A stretch of 57,634 nt of DNA from Gammaproteobacteria bacterium (GTDB taxonomy: Bacteria; Pseudomonadota; Gammaproteobacteria; UBA9214), in assembly GCA_022340485.1 (NCBI GenBank), contig JAJDNX010000075.1, positions 1 through 57,634 on the forward strand, written 5' to 3'. Positions 54,791-57,634 of the stretch are shown here, one piece after another. The notes under the pieces are model-generated. The model made no database searches and was not told where the DNA came from. It saw only the letters and a list, made by a program, of their open reading frames with translations. The first letter of the stretch is position 1. Each line of letters begins with the position of its first letter. The position numbers and the translations under genes were made by a program.

Positions 54791-56155
54791 ATGCACATAT
54801 TTTTTGCCGGTGGCGGTAATTGTACAGAATACATTGCCCGCCGCCTGATACGCGAGGGCCATGACCTTGTGCTGCTGGAGCATGATGAGGAACGCTGTCA
54901 CCAGTTAAGTGAAAGCCTTGATGCAAGAATCGTCAGGGGATGGTCATCCAGTATTCATGACTGGCAACGCGCCGGCCTGGCTAAAGCCGACATGTTTATG
55001 GCCTGTACCGATGACGACCAGACCAATGTGCTTGCCTGCCTGATAGCGAATGACATTGCACCGGACGCCCTGAAAGCCATGCGCCTGCGTAGTCCGGAGT
55101 ATGCCGAGTTGAAACAAACCTTCGACAGACTCGGTGTTCGTGTCGACCGGGTCATCCATCCCGAGATCGACATGGTCGAGCGTATCCTGCGACTGATCGC
55201 CGTCCCTGGTGTTGCGGATATCCGCAACTTCGCGGGTGGGCTGATCAAGCTGTTCAGCATGAACCTGGAAGCGGGGAGTCCGCTTGCTGGAATCAGGGTA
55301 GGTGACTTTCCCAAATTCGCCGGAACCGGCGAGGCACTCATCCCTGTAGTGTTACGCGGCAGCGAGGCGATTATTCCCGCAAGTGATGAGCGTCTTTTGG
55401 TCGGCGACCATGTGTATGTCGTGACCAGTGCGGAAAGTCTCGGTCAGACGTTCGAACACATCGGCATTCACCAGAAGACTCACGTGCGGCAGGTGTTTAT
55501 TACGGGCGGCGGAGAGGTCGGACTGGAGCTGGCGCGTGCGCTTGAACAGCAAAAGGTGTCCGTCAAGCTGTTTGAGTTGAACACACAGCGCTGTGACTAT
55601 CTTGCCACGCAACTCGCGCAGACCGTTGTAATCAATGCTGATGGAACTAGCCAGGAAGTCCTGCTGCAGGAACACATCGAGGGCATCGATGCGTTTGTCT
55701 GCCTGACTAATGAGGAAGATGCCAATCTCATTGCCTCCCTGCTGGCGCGACGGATGAATGTCGATAAGGTGATACCGCTGGTAACCAGCCTAAACTACCT
55801 GGAACTCGCCCAGCGTCTTGGTATCAATACGACAGTCAATCCCCGCATCAAGGCCGCGGATGCCTTGCTGGAGTTCGTGCGCAAGGGCGGCGTAGTTTCT
55901 GTGCGTACCCTGGGTGAAGACAAGGTCGAGGCGATCGAACTGACCGTTCCCGCTGACTCTCATTACGCCGATCTCACACTGGGCGAGCTCGCGCTTCCCG
56001 CGGACAGCCTGGTTGGAGCGATCGCGCAACCTGACGGCACGGTACGGATACCGAACGGCACGACTTCCATACGGGCCGGTGATCGCATCGTGTTGTTCAC
56101 CAAGGAAGGCGCTGTCAGAAGCCTGGAAAAACGCATTCTGACCGGTAGCACTTGA
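54791..56155 (+). CDS. trkA: Trk potassium-uptake regulatory protein TrkA
   Basis: Cytosolic NAD(H)-binding subunit that gates TrkH. 454 residues from the ATG at 54791, with GGAG upstream; the open frame reaches 54761 but adds residues unlike the family. Two RCK repeats: N-terminal Rossmann GGGNCTEYIARRLI with the acidic VLLEHDEE turn, TrkA-C at about 140-225, second Rossmann ITGGGEVGLELARAL, and second TrkA-C to the end (RAGDRIVLFTKEG). The first nucleotide motif has lost the usual third glycine (GGGNCT in place of G-x-G-x-x-G), so NAD binding at that site may be weak. Overlaps trkH start. Confidence 0.95.
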   Translation: MHIFFAGGGNCTEYIARRLIREGHDLVLLEHDEERCHQLSESLDARIVRGWSSSIHDWQRAGLAKADMFMACTDDDQTNVLACLIANDIAPDALKAMRLRSPEYAELKQTFDRLGVRVDRVIHPEIDMVERILRLIAVPGVADIRNFAGGLIKLFSMNLEAGSPLAGIRVGDFPKFAGTGEALIPVVLRGSEAIIPASDERLLVGDHVYVVTSAESLGQTFEHIGIHQKTHVRQVFITGGGEVGLELARALEQQKVSVKLFELNTQRCDYLATQLAQTVVINADGTSQEVLLQEHIEGIDAFVCLTNEEDANLIASLLARRMNVDKVIPLVTSLNYLELAQRLGINTTVNPRIKAADALLEFVRKGGVVSVRTLGEDKVEAIELTVPADSHYADLTLGELALPADSLVGAIAQPDGTVRIPNGTTSIRAGDRIVLFTKEGAVRSLEKRILTGST

Positions 56156-56160
56156 TACGC

Positions 56161-57627
56161 ATGGTTGCACGCCTGGTCGATCACCGTGCAATTGCCTGGG
56201 TGGTGGGAAGTTTTCTGGCAGTTCTTGGCGGCAGCATGCTGGTCCCGTACGGTTTTTCGCTGGCAAGCGATCATGCCGACCAGTCTCCTATGCTGCGGGC
56301 GTGCCTGGTTACGCTGGCAGCGTCCGCGGTTTTTATGATCGCGGGGCGTCACCGCGAACGCCGTGACCTGCTGCATCGCGAAGGTATACTGCTGGTTTCG
56401 CTGATCTGGGTTGCGATATGCCTGTTTGGCGCCCTGCCGTTTTATTTCTCGCTCAGCTATCATTCCTTCACCGATGCCGTGTTCGAAGCCACCTCGGGCT
56501 TTACCACCACCGGTGCAACTGTCATCAGCAACGTTGACGGGTTGTCCCGTACTCTGCACCTATGGCGCAGTTTCAGTCACTGGCTCGGTGGCATGGGCAT
56601 TGTGCTGCTGGGTGTCGCCATATTACCGCTGCTGGGGCAGGGCGGGAATGCACTTTACCGGGCAGAGTTCTCTGGATCCGCGGCCGAGCGGATGCGGCCA
56701 CGTATTGTAGAGACAGCGCGTGCCTTATGGCGCCTGTATGTGCTGTTTACCGTCGCTGAAATGGCTCTCCTGATGCTGGCGGGTATGAGCGGTTTCGATG
56801 CCCTGTGCCATGCCTTCTCGACGCTGGGTACAGGCGGGTTTTCCACCCGTACAGCGAGCATCGCCGCTTTTGACAGTCCCCTGATCGAATACATAGTGAT
56901 CCTGTTTATGTTTATTGCAGGTGTGAGTTTCATCCAGCATTTCCAGTTCTGGATCGAACACAGGCCGGGCGCGGTATTCCGGGATTACGAATTCCGCGCG
57001 TATTTTCTGCTGGCGCTGGGATCAACTGCACTGATCGGGCTGACGCTTTTTTTTGCGTCCGGAATGGCACTGGAGCCAGCATTGCGCACAGCGATGTTCC
57101 AGGTGGTCTCGATTCTTTCCACCACCGGTTTCGTGACCACCGACTATGGCCTGTGGCCGCCGGTTCTGCAGATAGTGTTGTTGGTGCTTATGTTTGCAGG
57201 GGGTTGCACCGGTTCGACAGCCGGTGGATTGAAGATGGCACGGGTGGTGCTCATGTGGCACGTCGTACAGCGCGACTTTCACCGTCTTGCCGAACCACAG
57301 GGCGTGTTTCGGATACGTGCCGGCGGCGAGGTGCTACCAGAACTGGCGGTCACGGGACTGATTAATCTCATCTTTCTGGCACTTGCCGTCATGCTCATCG
57401 CAAGTCTGCTGGTTTCGGCAACCGGTGTGGACATCTTGACCGCTTTCACCAGTGTTATAGCCTGCCAGTTCAATATAGGTCCTGGACTGGGTGCGGTTGG
57501 TCCGATCGCAAACTATGGTGATCTCGCACCCTTGGCCAAATGGGTGCTTTCATTCTGCATGATTGCAGGCCGCCTCGAGTTCTACACGATCCTGATACTG
57601 CTGACCGCCGTTTTCTGGAGCCGCTAG
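56161..57627 (+). CDS. trkH: Trk potassium channel protein TrkH
   Basis: Inner-membrane K+ channel driven by TrkA. 488 residues from the ATG at 56161; an in-frame TTG at 56152 overlaps the trkA stop. Four pore repeats are visible with selectivity glycines in ATSGFTTTGAT, STLGTGGFSTR, STTGFVTTDYG and CQFNIGPGLGAVGP. About ten spans in all. The C terminus TILILLTAVFWSR is typical. Stop at 57625-57627, seven bases before the window end. Forms an operon with trkA. Confidence 0.96.
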   Translation: MVARLVDHRAIAWVVGSFLAVLGGSMLVPYGFSLASDHADQSPMLRACLVTLAASAVFMIAGRHRERRDLLHREGILLVSLIWVAICLFGALPFYFSLSYHSFTDAVFEATSGFTTTGATVISNVDGLSRTLHLWRSFSHWLGGMGIVLLGVAILPLLGQGGNALYRAEFSGSAAERMRPRIVETARALWRLYVLFTVAEMALLMLAGMSGFDALCHAFSTLGTGGFSTRTASIAAFDSPLIEYIVILFMFIAGVSFIQHFQFWIEHRPGAVFRDYEFRAYFLLALGSTALIGLTLFFASGMALEPALRTAMFQVVSILSTTGFVTTDYGLWPPVLQIVLLVLMFAGGCTGSTAGGLKMARVVLMWHVVQRDFHRLAEPQGVFRIRAGGEVLPELAVTGLINLIFLALAVMLIASLLVSATGVDILTAFTSVIACQFNIGPGLGAVGPIANYGDLAPLAKWVLSFCMIAGRLEFYTILILLTAVFWSR

Positions 57628-57634
57628 GCGATCC

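Overview
The window is a stretch of gammaproteobacterial chromosome. The evidence is gene order and family membership: an nudJ-mnmA-hflD block, a clpS-clpA / infA-aat / trxB / ftsK-lolA-rarA-serS block of the kind known from Pseudomonas and relatives, LolA, RNase D, ferredoxin-NADP reductase and a YccA-type membrane protein. Base composition and codon use look uniform up to about 40.5 kb. A DsrE-family secreted protein and a CCAEP-tail radical SAM enzyme would fit an environmental, perhaps sulfur-associated lineage, but the species cannot be named from the sequence alone.

Layout: 1-4796 (minus strand) carries aconitase (3' end outside the window), hflD, mnmA and a NudJ-like Nudix hydrolase. 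5047-5964 is an exported protein of unknown function with a strong terminator. 6230-11026 holds N-degron proteolysis: ClpS adaptor and ClpA unfoldase, then (minus strand) a FemAB/GNAT-like gene, aat and infA; no arginyl-type (Bpt/Ate) transferase is present. 11092-19772 is housekeeping: trxB, ald, ftsK (TTG start behind a tiny overlapping ORF), lolA, rarA, crcB-DUF190, serS. 19863-22787 encodes a secreted protein built of six 11-residue Trp-containing repeats, a long MscS-type channel and a Met/Gly/Pro-rich exported protein. 23069-33653 contains metH, a DsrE-family protein, a FIST protein, ferredoxin-NADP reductase, a tiny membrane protein with an ABC exporter pair, RNase D and a DUF6524-like protein. 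33876-38626 is a compact glycerophosphodiester operon (CCAEP-tail radical SAM protein, GDPD, GlpD-like, GlpK-like). 38710-40313 has an MrtJ-like intramembrane protease, an SseB-like protein and a Bax-inhibitor-1 family protein.

From the tRNA-Ser(UGA) at 40493 to about 54.7 kb the region looks accessory. It starts with gene debris (an SLH-domain fragment, an M20 peptidase remnant) around a stand-alone cyclic-nucleotide-binding protein. Next come a large secreted S8 protease and a methyltransferase remnant. A surface-polysaccharide cluster follows: two glycosyltransferases, a Wzm/Wzt-like ABC exporter and two sulfotransferases. A secreted protein then shares a distinctive C-x12-C repeat domain with the protease, and an IS91-like transposase scrap closes the segment. 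TrkA-TrkH potassium uptake (54791-57627) returns to core genome.

The most interesting items are the C-x12-C domain in two otherwise unrelated secreted proteins flanking a putative sulfated-glycan locus, the Trp-undecapeptide protein next to MscS, the CCAEP-tail radical SAM enzyme heading a glycerophosphodiester operon, and the altered N-degron cluster. No CRISPR array, prophage or integrase was seen.
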